Shown here piece by piece: positions 8,879 through 17,086 of a stretch of 64,000 bases of DNA (position 1 is its first letter; every line of letters begins with the position of its first letter). The notes under the pieces are model-generated. The model was not told the DNA's origin and did not search any database. It saw only the letters and a list, made by a program, of their open reading frames with translations. The position numbers and the translations under genes are program-made. Source of the DNA: Roseiconus lacunae (GTDB taxonomy: Bacteria > Planctomycetota > Planctomycetia > Pirellulales > Pirellulaceae); the NCBI RefSeq assembly GCF_008312935.1, contig NZ_VSZO01000002.1, forward strand, positions 124,001 to 188,000. The letters are read 5' to 3'.

Positions 8879-9394
8879 ATGAATCGAGCCTCCCTTTCGC
8901 CCTCGACCTTTCAGCATCGCTTTCCAACGGTCGAAGAGTACTTGCACCATCGACCGCCCTACCTGTTGGTCGAATCGATCGTCGAGATCCGTTCGGACCA
9001 GATTGTTACCGCGTCGTCTGTTTCAGCCGACTCGTTTTATTCAGCGGGACATTTTCCCGGCGCGCCAATTTTACCGGGAGCCTTGATGCAAGAGATGACG
9101 ACTCAATCGGCAGGGATTTTAATCGCGGCGGAACACAATCCGATGGAGCACTTCGACACCTCGGATCCGTTCGCCAACGAGATGGCTCTCGGCGTTTTGG
9201 TCCGAGTCAACTGGGCGAAATACCGTGGCTTCGCTCGTCCCGGCGATCGACTGCGAATCCGTGTCGAACTGCTGGACCGAGTCGCCAATCGGTTTGACTT
9301 CCGAGGCACGGTATCAAGTGGCGAAGCGACGATCTTGAAAAACGGGTTTCAGCTTGCAAACGTGCCATCGCAATCGTTGCAGGGCGAACGTTGA
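8879..9394 (+). CDS. FabZ/FabA-like 3-hydroxyacyl-ACP dehydratase (hot-dog fold)
   Basis: 171 residues. Seen: HRPPYLLVESI near the N-terminus and AGHFPGAPILPGALMQEMTTQSAG (about 56-79), matching the FabZ active-site helix with catalytic His58 and Glu72. FabZ dehydrates 3-hydroxyacyl-ACP in the elongation cycle of type II fatty acid synthesis in the cytoplasm. The protein is some 20 residues longer than typical FabZ and sequence outside the core is divergent, so it may be a specialised paralogue rather than the housekeeping enzyme. A GGA sits about 9 bases before the ATG. Neighbour of a desaturase, which fits acyl-chain metabolism, though a terminator separates the two. Confidence 0.8.
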   Translation: MNRASLSPSTFQHRFPTVEEYLHHRPPYLLVESIVEIRSDQIVTASSVSADSFYSAGHFPGAPILPGALMQEMTTQSAGILIAAEHNPMEHFDTSDPFANEMALGVLVRVNWAKYRGFARPGDRLRIRVELLDRVANRFDFRGTVSSGEATILKNGFQLANVPSQSLQGER

Positions 9395-9472
9395 AGCGGC
9401 CCCGGGTTGAGTCTGCGCTAGGGGGCGCATCATAATCCGCTGTCGGGTGTGCGCGACTGACGGATCGTCGAG

Positions 9473-10459
9473 ATGCCAACGTCGTTGGTAAACACGCCCT
9501 CTATTACTGCTCCCCTTAATTCAATGGCCGCGATGATTGATCGAATAGCAACATTAGGTATGGGTGGATTGCCAGGGCTGTTCGCCGACGCGGCGACGCA
9601 CGAAGCCGCCCGTCAAGCGGGTGACATGGCCGCAGAAAGCCTTTTTTCGATTGGCGGCATTGTCACACTCGGCATGTTAATCCTGCTGCAAGCGGTACTC
9701 GGGTTTGACAACCTGCTTTACATTTCGATCGAAAGTAAACGGGTTAAGGAATCTGAACAATCAAAGGTTCGCAAATGGGGGATCGGCTTGGCAATCGTGT
9801 TTCGATTGGTCCTGTTGGTCGTCGTCGTCAAGCTCATCGCGCTCCTTGAAGAACCGTTCTTTGGTTTCGCCTCCAAACCGCTCTCGATGAATGTGTCGGG
9901 ACACAGTTTGATCGTAATCGGCGGCGGGGCATTCATTCTTTGGACGGCGATCAAAGAGATTTACCACTTGCTAGCCGTCGAGGACATCGATGCCCATGCC
10001 GACGGACAAGAGGCGAAGTCGACCGTCGGGAAAGCGATTACGTTGATCGTCGTGATGAATTTAGTGTTTTCTTTCGACTCAATTTTGAGCGCGATGGCAC
10101 TCACAAAAAGTATCACGATCATGGCGACGGCGATCGTGATTAGTGGGTTGCTGATGATTGTCTTGGCAGACCATGTGGCGGAGTTCCTCAAACGCAATCG
10201 GATGTACGAAGTGCTCGGTCTGTTCATCCTGTTCATCGTCGGCGTGATGCTGGTCAGCGAGGGCGGTCACCTAGCCGACATCCAATTGTTCGGCTACCAC
10301 GTTCACCCGATGGCAAAGTCGACGTTCTATTTTGTTTTAATCGTTCTGATCATCGTCGATGTCGTCCAAGGCCGTTACCAACGCAAATTGTTGGCGCAGA
10401 AAGAACGCGAGCGGCTGGCCACGAAACCGACGTCGGTTGATCAAGCGTCGAACGCATAA
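9473..10459 (+). CDS. TerC family integral membrane protein
   Basis: 328 residues with about seven to eight hydrophobic segments from residue 55 on. The motif LQAVLGFDNLLYISIESKRV and the second VFSFDSILSAMALT carry the conserved Asp residues of TerC/Alx/YkoY-type proteins, which bind and move Mn2+ or other divalent ions or take part in tellurite resistance and metalation of exported proteins. The FDN and FDS repeats reflect the internal duplication of the family. The N-terminal 55 residues are an extra hydrophilic part. No yybP-ykoY manganese riboswitch is recognisable in the short leader. Transported ion not determinable. Confidence 0.85.
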   Translation: MPTSLVNTPSITAPLNSMAAMIDRIATLGMGGLPGLFADAATHEAARQAGDMAAESLFSIGGIVTLGMLILLQAVLGFDNLLYISIESKRVKESEQSKVRKWGIGLAIVFRLVLLVVVVKLIALLEEPFFGFASKPLSMNVSGHSLIVIGGGAFILWTAIKEIYHLLAVEDIDAHADGQEAKSTVGKAITLIVVMNLVFSFDSILSAMALTKSITIMATAIVISGLLMIVLADHVAEFLKRNRMYEVLGLFILFIVGVMLVSEGGHLADIQLFGYHVHPMAKSTFYFVLIVLIIVDVVQGRYQRKLLAQKERERLATKPTSVDQASNA

Positions 10460-10690
10460 ACGTACGCCAGCGCAAAGGTGCGTCTTCGTATGCTCGACGA
10501 GTACTCCGGTCACCCCCGCTCGCCAAAAGTCGACGCCCCTGGGCGATTAGCAGGCGCTGGGCGATTGGCAACGCTGCCTGACATTGCCGAGTCGACTATG
10601 ATGGTCGAACGAATAACCGGTGATCGCCATTCGATGCCGTGAAGATTTAGCCAGCCCCAACCTCACTCCTTATTTTCCCCGGTCCGTCCA

Positions 10691-11410
10691 ATGCTTCGAA
10701 TCTTGATTCCTTCCATCTGTTTGGCAATGGTGATGTCAACTTCTGATCGTGTTCAGGCCGACGACGCAAAAGAACCCACCGGCCTGTTGCGGCACGCGGT
10801 GTTCTTCAGCTTCAAGGATTCTTCTAGCGAAGCGGACGTCCAGAAAGTCGTCGATGCCTTCGCCGCCTTGCCCAGCAAAATAGATTCCATCGTTGACTTT
10901 CAATACGGCGTCAACAACAGTCCGGAGGGCCTTGATGATGGTTTCACCCATTGTTTTCTGTTGTCCTTTAAAGACGAAGCCGGCCGGGCAAAGTATTTGC
11001 CGCACCCCGCACACAAAGAATTCGGAAACGTGCTGCGGCCTCACATGGAAAAGGTATTTGTCATCGACTACTGGGGTGACCCGAAGCAGCCCAAGCTCGA
11101 TCAGCCGCTACTGCACGCCGTCTTTTTTCAATTCAAAGACGAAGCGCCCGCAGATGGCGTGAAAGCAGTGGAAGCGGCCTTCGAAGGATTGCCAGGAAAG
11201 ATCAAAGAGATCAAGGCATTCGAATGGGGCATCAACAATAGCCCTGAGAAACACGATCACGGATTCACGCACTGCTTTCTGGTGACGTTTGACAGTGAGA
11301 AAGGGCGTGCGGAGTACCTGCCGCATCCTGATCATCAAGCGTTCGTCAGTGTGCTTAAACCCGTCCTTAGCAAAGTTCGAGTCTTGGACTTCTGGGCCAA
11401 ACGCCCTTAA
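10691..11410 (+). CDS. Secreted tandem Dabb-domain protein
   Basis: 239 residues. Signal peptide MLRILIPSICLAMVMSTSDRVQA. Two copies of a roughly 95-residue Dabb (stress-responsive alpha/beta barrel, dimeric ferredoxin-like) domain: first at about 32-128 (LLRHAVFFSFKD ... GFTHCFLLSFKDEAGRAKYLPHPAHKEF), second at about 138-236 (LLHAVFFQFKDEA ... GFTHCFLVTFDSEKGRAEYLPHPDHQAF). The two halves are clearly an internal duplication; in the family two such domains pair to make a barrel, so this fusion could form the barrel within one chain. Exported location is unusual for the family but common in planctomycetes. Substrate or reaction unknown. Confidence 0.85.
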   Translation: MLRILIPSICLAMVMSTSDRVQADDAKEPTGLLRHAVFFSFKDSSSEADVQKVVDAFAALPSKIDSIVDFQYGVNNSPEGLDDGFTHCFLLSFKDEAGRAKYLPHPAHKEFGNVLRPHMEKVFVIDYWGDPKQPKLDQPLLHAVFFQFKDEAPADGVKAVEAAFEGLPGKIKEIKAFEWGINNSPEKHDHGFTHCFLVTFDSEKGRAEYLPHPDHQAFVSVLKPVLSKVRVLDFWAKRP

Positions 11411-11464
11411 ACGTCTACGATCCGTTTCATTCCTCTCGATTGACTCCAAATCTGAACGCGTCCA

Positions 11465-12544
11465 ATGTTGTATGCCGTGATCATGGCCGGTGGTAGTGGA
11501 ACTCGCTTTTGGCCCGCAAGCCGCAAATTGCGTCCCAAACAACTCCTGGCGTTGTCATCGGGGTCAAACACGATGATCCAGGCCACTAGCGAACGTCTCG
11601 GTGGGCTGGTTCCGGTCGACCGGCAATTAATTCTGACCAATGAAGTCCTGATCGATCCGATCGGAGAACAATTGCCAGGTCTACCGAAAAGCAACTTGAT
11701 TGGCGAACCGGCCAAACGAGACACCGCACCGTGCATCGGACTAGCCGCATCATTGATTACCGCGCGGGATCCCGAAGCGATCATGGCGGTGATGCCATCG
11801 GATCATGTGATCGGCACCGATGAACAGTTTTGTGCGGATCTGAAAGCCGCCGAACGATTGGTCGAAGAAGATCCGACCCGTATCGTGACCTTCGGCATCA
11901 AGCCCACTTATCCGGCAGAGTCATTTGGCTATATCCAACGCGGGGCAAAACTTGGCAAAGGCCTCGAGAATGCTTTCGACGTGGAAAAATTCCGCGAAAA
12001 ACCAGATCGCGAAACTGCGGAGCAATACGTCCAGTCCGGTGACTTCTACTGGAACAGCGGAATCTTCCTATGGAAAGCGAGCACGATTCTGAAGGCCCTA
12101 GAAGCAAACCAGCCTGAGATGTTCGATCACATCAAAGTCATTAGCGAAGCGATCGGTAGCCCCGACTACGACGCCGTATTGGACCGCGAATTCAAGGCGA
12201 TCAAAGGAACTTCGATCGACTACGCCGTCATGGAAAACTATGACAATGTCGCTGTCATCGAAGCTGGATTTACTTGGGACGATGTCGGCAGTTGGCAGTC
12301 ACTCGGTCGGTTGCATTCGGCCGATGATCGTGGCAACACCTCCGTCGGTGACCATGTCTCCATTGACACATCCGGTTCAATTGTTTTTGGCGAATCAGAC
12401 CACACGATTGTGACCATCGGGATCGAAGACCTGATTGTCGTTCACACCAAAGACGCAACGTTGGTGGCGCCAAAGAGCGCCGAGGAACGCGTCCGCGAGG
12501 CGGTGAAGCTTCTCGAAGAAACCGGCCGAGTGGACCGCCTGTAG
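11465..12544 (+). CDS. manC: Mannose-1-phosphate guanylyltransferase
   Basis: 359 residues. Makes GDP-mannose from mannose-1-phosphate and GTP, in the cytoplasm, for polysaccharide and glycan synthesis. Signature MAGGSGTRFWPASRKLRPKQ at residues 7-26 is the nucleotide-binding loop with the pyrophosphorylase Lys; GEPAKRDTAPCIGLAA, VMPSDHVI and FYWNSGIFLWKA are further family motifs. Length corresponds to the single-domain GMP form without the C-terminal phosphomannose isomerase cupin of bifunctional AlgA/ManC enzymes. The start ATG follows the Dabb gene by 54 bases, possibly in one transcript. No other polysaccharide genes are adjacent. Confidence 0.92.
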   Translation: MLYAVIMAGGSGTRFWPASRKLRPKQLLALSSGSNTMIQATSERLGGLVPVDRQLILTNEVLIDPIGEQLPGLPKSNLIGEPAKRDTAPCIGLAASLITARDPEAIMAVMPSDHVIGTDEQFCADLKAAERLVEEDPTRIVTFGIKPTYPAESFGYIQRGAKLGKGLENAFDVEKFREKPDRETAEQYVQSGDFYWNSGIFLWKASTILKALEANQPEMFDHIKVISEAIGSPDYDAVLDREFKAIKGTSIDYAVMENYDNVAVIEAGFTWDDVGSWQSLGRLHSADDRGNTSVGDHVSIDTSGSIVFGESDHTIVTIGIEDLIVVHTKDATLVAPKSAEERVREAVKLLEETGRVDRL

Positions 12545-12941
12545 ACCGCCGGACCAAGCTGACGCGCCCGCCCGCGTCGCCCCCGCCCCCGACCTCGCCC
12601 ACGACCTTTCGGTTACTACCGCGACTGCGTGAGTATCGGCGAGGCGTTTGTTCTTGTGGCATTGGTTGTTCTCGTCATTTCGATCGGCACTCGAATCCGA
12701 CAACCTGTCGCTTAATTGATTCAGTCGCGTGGACTGCGACGACAACCAACGGTCCGGCGCTGTCCTTTTTCATCGAATGTTGTCTTTGGTCAACGTCATT
12801 CGATCCGAATCGACCGATGGTGCGATTTGTGGTGGATTATTACCGGCGTCGCCCTTGAATTCTGGCGTCTTTGACGGCTTTTCGAGCTAGGTTTCCCAAA
12901 ACAAACCCTAGTTCGTCAGCCGCCATCTGAACTTCTCCGCC
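12545..12941. other. Intergenic region upstream of the Tad-like operon
   Basis: 397 bases without a credible gene or RNA. Likely contains the promoter of the TadE/TadG operon. No clear terminator for manC seen. Confidence 0.4.
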
Positions 12942-13466
12942 ATGATCCTCCACAGACGTCCCGCCCAGCGTCGGCTAGCAGCTCGCCACGGTCGCACAAT
13001 CTGCACCGACCGTTCAGGACGTCAACTCAGATCGAACGAACGAATCCGATCCCGTCGCCCCAACCGCCGTGGGGTTGCCACGGTTGAGTTCGCGATTTGT
13101 CTTCCCGCATTGATCGCTTTGACGATCGGTACCATCGACATCTGTTCGATGTTGTTTCTCAAAGAATCGATCACAATCGCCGCGTATGAAGGCGCTCGCA
13201 TGGGTGTCGGCCGCGACCGCACCAACGGCGACGTCTCGACTCGCGTCCAGCAGTTCTTAGACGAACGCAACATTCAGTACACCGGGAATCCCTGCTCGTT
13301 CGGATCGCCCGACTTCACGTCCGCCGACACGCTCGACAACGTCACGGTGACGGTAACGGTGCCATGTGACGGAAACCTGTTGATTCCTTCGGCGTTGTTT
13401 GCGGGCATGGATCTTTCCGCGTCCGTCACGCTGCGGAAAGAATACAAAAACTTGATCGCTAACTGA
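12942..13466 (+). CDS. TadE-like pilus assembly/pseudopilin protein
   Basis: 174 residues. A basic N-terminal leader of about 42 residues ends in RRGVATVEFAICLPALIALTIGTIDICSMLF, the TadE signature: a short positively charged stretch followed directly by G-x-A-x-VEFA and a membrane helix. In Tad systems TadE-type minor pseudopilins are processed before this helix by a prepilin peptidase and act at the inner membrane/periplasm in Flp pilus or secretion machinery. The C-terminal part is a beta-rich domain with two Cys. It is first of a four-gene operon, 10 bases before the next gene. No CpaF/TadA ATPase or Flp pilin is in the window, so the partner machinery must be elsewhere. Confidence 0.8.
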   Translation: MILHRRPAQRRLAARHGRTICTDRSGRQLRSNERIRSRRPNRRGVATVEFAICLPALIALTIGTIDICSMLFLKESITIAAYEGARMGVGRDRTNGDVSTRVQQFLDERNIQYTGNPCSFGSPDFTSADTLDNVTVTVTVPCDGNLLIPSALFAGMDLSASVTLRKEYKNLIAN

Positions 13467-13476
13467 GGTGGATGTC

Positions 13477-13992
13477 ATGGAAAACCAAGTCGTTAGGCCA
13501 TCCTGCGATCAATCTCGTCTCACCCATCGTCTCGGTGCCAAAGGTTTGCGACGACGATCGGCCGGGCGAATCCGTTGCCGAACACGACGCCAAGCACGGC
13601 GAGATCGGAAAGGAGCGGCGATGGTCGAGTTTGCGATCATTGCCAACATTTTCTTCGTCCTCGTGTTCACGTGCATGGAATTTGCGCGAATGAATATGAT
13701 CCGCAACCTTTCACAAGATGCCGCGTACTTCGCCGCACGGCATGCGATCGTCCCTGGGGCAACGGCAGCCGAAGCCGAAGCCGCTGCGGCCGAAGTGATG
13801 GACATGATGACCACAACCGGTTACAGCGTTGAAGTAAACGAGCTCAACGAAGATTCACCGGTTGTCGAAGTCACCGTCAAGGTCGACTTCAATCAGATCG
13901 CGTTGTTCGCACCTCTGTTTCTCCCCAACGCAACGATCGAATCAACGGCTCAGATGAAGACCGAACGATACGACGGTTACTACCACCAATAA
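13477..13992 (+). CDS. Second TadE-like protein
   Basis: 171 residues from ATG 13477, preceded by GAGGTG at 13465-13470. After a 46-residue Arg-rich leader comes RKGAAMVEFAIIANIFFVLVFTCMEFARM, again the TadE layout with VEFA at the head of the only membrane helix, then a small periplasmic domain. An internal ATG at 13621 has its own AAAGGAG and would begin exactly at MVEFA; it would remove the basic leader that the family normally carries, so I prefer the upstream start, but the internal one could be used. Likely partner of the preceding TadE-like and following TadG-like proteins. Confidence 0.78.
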   Translation: MENQVVRPSCDQSRLTHRLGAKGLRRRSAGRIRCRTRRQARRDRKGAAMVEFAIIANIFFVLVFTCMEFARMNMIRNLSQDAAYFAARHAIVPGATAAEAEAAAAEVMDMMTTTGYSVEVNELNEDSPVVEVTVKVDFNQIALFAPLFLPNATIESTAQMKTERYDGYYHQ

Positions 13993-14040
13993 GCCTCCCC
14001 GGGTCAAAGTTCGTTTCCAGAAGCTTCGAGTATCAACATC

Positions 14041-15324
14041 ATGATGAACGCAATGACAATCCATCAGCAAGCAGGTCGAAAGATGACCCTGCGTCGTCGT
14101 GGGTCGGTGATGGGCATGACGGCGGTCTTCCTTCCGATCCTGGCGATCCTGGCTGCCTTTGCGATCAATGCGGCCCACATGCAGTTGACGCGAACCGAAT
14201 TGACGATCGCCACCGACGCCGCAGCTCGGGCCGCCGGTCGAGCCTTCAGTGAAGTCCAAACCGTCGACGCCGCGGTCGATGCAGCCGTCGCGACTGCCGC
14301 ACTCAATACCATCAACGGTGATCCACTGCGTCTGCGAACTGGCGACAACGATGGCGAGATTGAATTCGGATCGACCCAACAACAGGGCGGTTTCAATAGT
14401 CGCTACAACTTTCAAAAAATCCCGACCAGTGACGTTCGATCCGGGGTCGTCGCCAGTGCGGTGCGAATTCATGGTAAGCGGCTCAATGATTCGCTTTCGG
14501 GAAATGTCCCTTTGATCATTCCAGGCTTGCTAAACATGAATCGATTCGAGACTCAATCGGATTCGGTTGCGATGCAAGTCGACCGTGACATCTCGTTGAT
14601 TCTCGATCGCTCGGGATCAATGGATGACATCGAATTTGATTGGGGTTACGGTGAAAATCCCTATTCAAACTCGGCGATCAATTGGGCTTACAACGAAGGC
14701 GTACTTGGGCGTTACTACAGCAACGGTCGTTACCAGTATTACTATGCCAACGGTTACGATGCGGTAACTTACCAGCAGCACCTCTGGGAGAATTACTTCA
14801 ACAATGGTCCGCCGCCGACCATGGCCTGGCAGGACCTTGTCGTTGCCGTTAACGCATTCCTTGATGTTCTCGACGGCACGAGCCAGGAAGAACAAGTCTC
14901 CGTCGCAAGCTATTCAACGTACGCAACACTCGACACGCTGCTGGAAAAAAACCATCAAATCATCCGCGACAAGGTGGATCAATTGAACACGGGCGGATCG
15001 ACCGCGATCGGCCGCGGAATGCAGCAAGGGATCCAAGCATTGATCGACGGACGGGCCCGACCGTTTGCGGCAAAAACGATGGTCGTTATGACGGACGGCA
15101 TGGAAAACCAATCGCCGTGGGCCGGTCCGATTGCCCAAGGCCTTGTCGCGAACAACCTGCTGACCATTCACACCGTGACGTTCGGCGAAGGAGCGGATCA
15201 GGCGACAATGCAAAACGTTGCCGCGATCGGCGGCGGCAAGCACTACCACGCTGCGACCGGGGCCGATCTGGTTCAGATCTTCGAAGAAATCGCCAACAAC
15301 CTTCCAACCATCTTGACCGAATAG
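14041..15324 (+). CDS. TadG-like protein with von Willebrand factor A domain
   Basis: 427 residues. Start region RRRGSVMGMTAVFLPILAILAAFAINAAHMQL is the putative Flp pilus assembly TadG N-terminal (TadG_N) segment with the membrane helix, followed by AATDAAARAAGRA-like helix text. From about residue 183 a VWA domain begins: SLILDRSGSMDD carries the MIDAS motif DxSxS, and later GGSTAIGRGMQQGI and VVMTDGMENQ give the remaining metal-binding Thr and Asp. A Tyr/Asn-rich insert (about 200-245) lies right after the MIDAS motif. It probably sits in the inner membrane with its VWA domain outside, binding other proteins through a divalent cation. Third gene of the operon. Confidence 0.85.
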   Translation: MMNAMTIHQQAGRKMTLRRRGSVMGMTAVFLPILAILAAFAINAAHMQLTRTELTIATDAAARAAGRAFSEVQTVDAAVDAAVATAALNTINGDPLRLRTGDNDGEIEFGSTQQQGGFNSRYNFQKIPTSDVRSGVVASAVRIHGKRLNDSLSGNVPLIIPGLLNMNRFETQSDSVAMQVDRDISLILDRSGSMDDIEFDWGYGENPYSNSAINWAYNEGVLGRYYSNGRYQYYYANGYDAVTYQQHLWENYFNNGPPPTMAWQDLVVAVNAFLDVLDGTSQEEQVSVASYSTYATLDTLLEKNHQIIRDKVDQLNTGGSTAIGRGMQQGIQALIDGRARPFAAKTMVVMTDGMENQSPWAGPIAQGLVANNLLTIHTVTFGEGADQATMQNVAAIGGGKHYHAATGADLVQIFEEIANNLPTILTE

Positions 15325-15352
15325 GCTTCAAGGACACACGGGGATTTGATTC

Positions 15353-15904
15353 ATGTTGGAACCATCCAAGCAACCGAAGAACGATACCGTTCATCCACAA
15401 CGTCGTGCGTCAGATCGTGGCAACGCACCGGCATCAGATCGGGCGGGCGGGAGACGGCAAAGCGATCGCAAATCGATTTTGCCACGCAGCAAATTTGGCT
15501 TGGCACTGATCGCTCTGTCCTACCTCTTTTCGATCACGCTCCTCGCGTTTGCCTTCACCTCTCCGTTCCGGCGGATGGAAAATCGATCTGGCGTCGACGC
15601 GAGCCAGGTGAGCACCAAAGAATACGAAGCTCAGTTGCCAGCCGAAGAATACATCCAGTACGCGCGGCAAATGGACGACCGCTTGAAGTCCACCATCCGA
15701 GAGCGTCAGCTCGATCGGGAAGCCGACTTACCAGACAAGCGCAAAGTCGCCGAGCAGTTCCGAAAGCGTGCCGAATCTCGCAAGAAAATCCTGCGGTCGA
15801 TCTACAAGGAAGCCGGCAAAGAAGGGTTGGTTCCCAAAACAATCCAGTGGGACTACGTCAAAGAACTTGAAAAAGTTGCCGACGACGCACCACTCTCGGA
15901 ATGA
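15353..15904 (+). CDS. Single-pass membrane protein, unknown function, in Tad-like operon
   Basis: 183 residues. An N-terminal polar, Arg-rich cytoplasmic segment, one membrane helix at about 48-70 (FGLALIALSYLFSITLLAFAFT), then a strongly charged, helical periplasmic part rich in Glu/Lys/Arg (about 85-170), probably coiled coil. I do not recognise the family. It starts 28 bases after the TadG-like gene, so likely belongs to the same transcript and may be an accessory part of the same envelope complex. Confidence 0.6.
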   Translation: MLEPSKQPKNDTVHPQRRASDRGNAPASDRAGGRRQSDRKSILPRSKFGLALIALSYLFSITLLAFAFTSPFRRMENRSGVDASQVSTKEYEAQLPAEEYIQYARQMDDRLKSTIRERQLDREADLPDKRKVAEQFRKRAESRKKILRSIYKEAGKEGLVPKTIQWDYVKELEKVADDAPLSE

Positions 15905-15968
15905 TGCAACGTGTCCGGCTCTGAGTGAGCTGTCGCTGCGAGCGATCCCCGAAATTCCCGGTGCTCAT

Positions 15969-16003
15969 AAAAAAAGCCCGGATCCAAATCAATGGACCCG
16001 GGC
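15969..16003 (-). terminator. Intrinsic terminator of the lipoprotein gene at 16.0-16.7 kb
   Basis: On the minus strand: GCCCGGGTCCA, six-base loop, TGGATCCGGGC, then seven T. An 11-position stem with one mismatch, about 30 bases beyond the stop codon at 16034. It also marks the border to the convergent Tad-like operon. Confidence 0.9.
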
Positions 16004-16033
16004 AATGTACAAGCGGAAACCTGTCGTGGCGGA

Positions 16034-16702
16034 CTACAATTCGGGCGTCGTGTAGGGTTCGACGTCGCCCACCATGTGGAAGTGGTTGTGGTCGATATAG
16101 ACGACTTCAACCGCTTCACGATCATGCAATGTGTGAGGCACCGGGTAACCGATCGTGGTCTTCTCTTCGAAGTAGATCGAACACTTGTAGTGTGCGTGGT
16201 GCAATTGGGCAGGCCCGATCAGTGGATAGAATCGCGGTGGGTCGACATAGTCGGCGATCTTTTCCTTGATGATTCGGACGTCATTGCGTTGCTTTTCATA
16301 CAGCAACGGAATGCCACCTTGAACAGGGCGAGCCTCTTCCAAGGCATGCATAATTTCGTCATCGCTCGGTGGATCCAGAGCGACCGGGGCGCCACCGGAC
16401 GTGGTGGGGCCAAGGATTGGGACACGATCGTATCGTTCGTGCTTCCAAAATTCTTCTTCAGCCTTGTGTTGATAATAAGGGCTGACTGGGATTGGGAATC
16501 CAAGAAATCCCAAGCTGTACCCGCCATTTACTCCGTAACATCCTGTCGAAGTAACGGCGGCAACAGCCATCGTTGCCAATCCCAGTTTGCGAACGAGTGC
16601 GGCTAAAGCACCCGATCGTCGACGTGCTTTAGGGTGTGAACCTTGGTGCGAAGCACCCGATTCTTTTGCACCGGTTCGTTGACAGTTCGTCTTGATGGTC
16701 AT
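16034..16702 (-). CDS. Putative lipoprotein, unknown family
   Basis: 222 residues. A long basic N-terminus (about 40 residues) precedes a hydrophobic stretch LGLATMAVAAVTSTGC whose end fits a lipobox with Cys55, so the mature protein may be lipid-anchored. The C-terminal half contains several His-rich bits: QLHHAHYKCSIYFEE and YIDHNHFHMVG. I do not recognise a catalytic family; the His clusters could bind metal, which is inference. Start alternatives exist closer to the hydrophobic segment (for example Met45), which would give a more usual signal peptide. A strong terminator follows, so it is a single-gene unit. Confidence 0.6.
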   Translation of the reverse strand: MTIKTNCQRTGAKESGASHQGSHPKARRRSGALAALVRKLGLATMAVAAVTSTGCYGVNGGYSLGFLGFPIPVSPYYQHKAEEEFWKHERYDRVPILGPTTSGGAPVALDPPSDDEIMHALEEARPVQGGIPLLYEKQRNDVRIIKEKIADYVDPPRFYPLIGPAQLHHAHYKCSIYFEEKTTIGYPVPHTLHDREAVEVVYIDHNHFHMVGDVEPYTTPEL

Positions 16703-17086
16703 CCGAGCAACCTTCCATGGTGATCGTTAACAGGGCCGGCGTCTCCGCGCGGCTCTCTTCCGCTTGTAGAGTCACTTATCGTGTGAACTTATATGGATCT
16801 TGCGGGTAATTCAGGACTTTTGCCGATTCGAAGGGCTCAAACGCGTTCGACACCGTTTTCTCAAGACAATGCCACGATTTCGCCAGATCCGCTCGGCTGG
16901 ACCAGGATCGGACTTGAGACAAACCGGTGATTTTTCTAGCCTCCACCGCGAATAGCTTCGATAACGTCGCCCGCCGAACCAACCGGCAACCTGTCGCACA
17001 GTGACCGATCCCGTGTCAACCGCGACAAGCGTTCTCGAAATGACCCACCTTACCGAAGAAGACAGCGATTCAAAGGAGTGATCGTT
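16703..17086. other. Divergent intergenic region
   Basis: 384 bases between the lipoprotein gene and the divergent parvulin gene. Contains the AAGGAG ribosome site of the parvulin gene (17073-17078). No gene or RNA recognised. Confidence 0.4.

Noticed and set aside
9395-9472. Possible yybP-ykoY manganese riboswitch before the TerC-family gene
   Set aside because: The leader is only about 80 bases and I cannot find the conserved riboswitch core.
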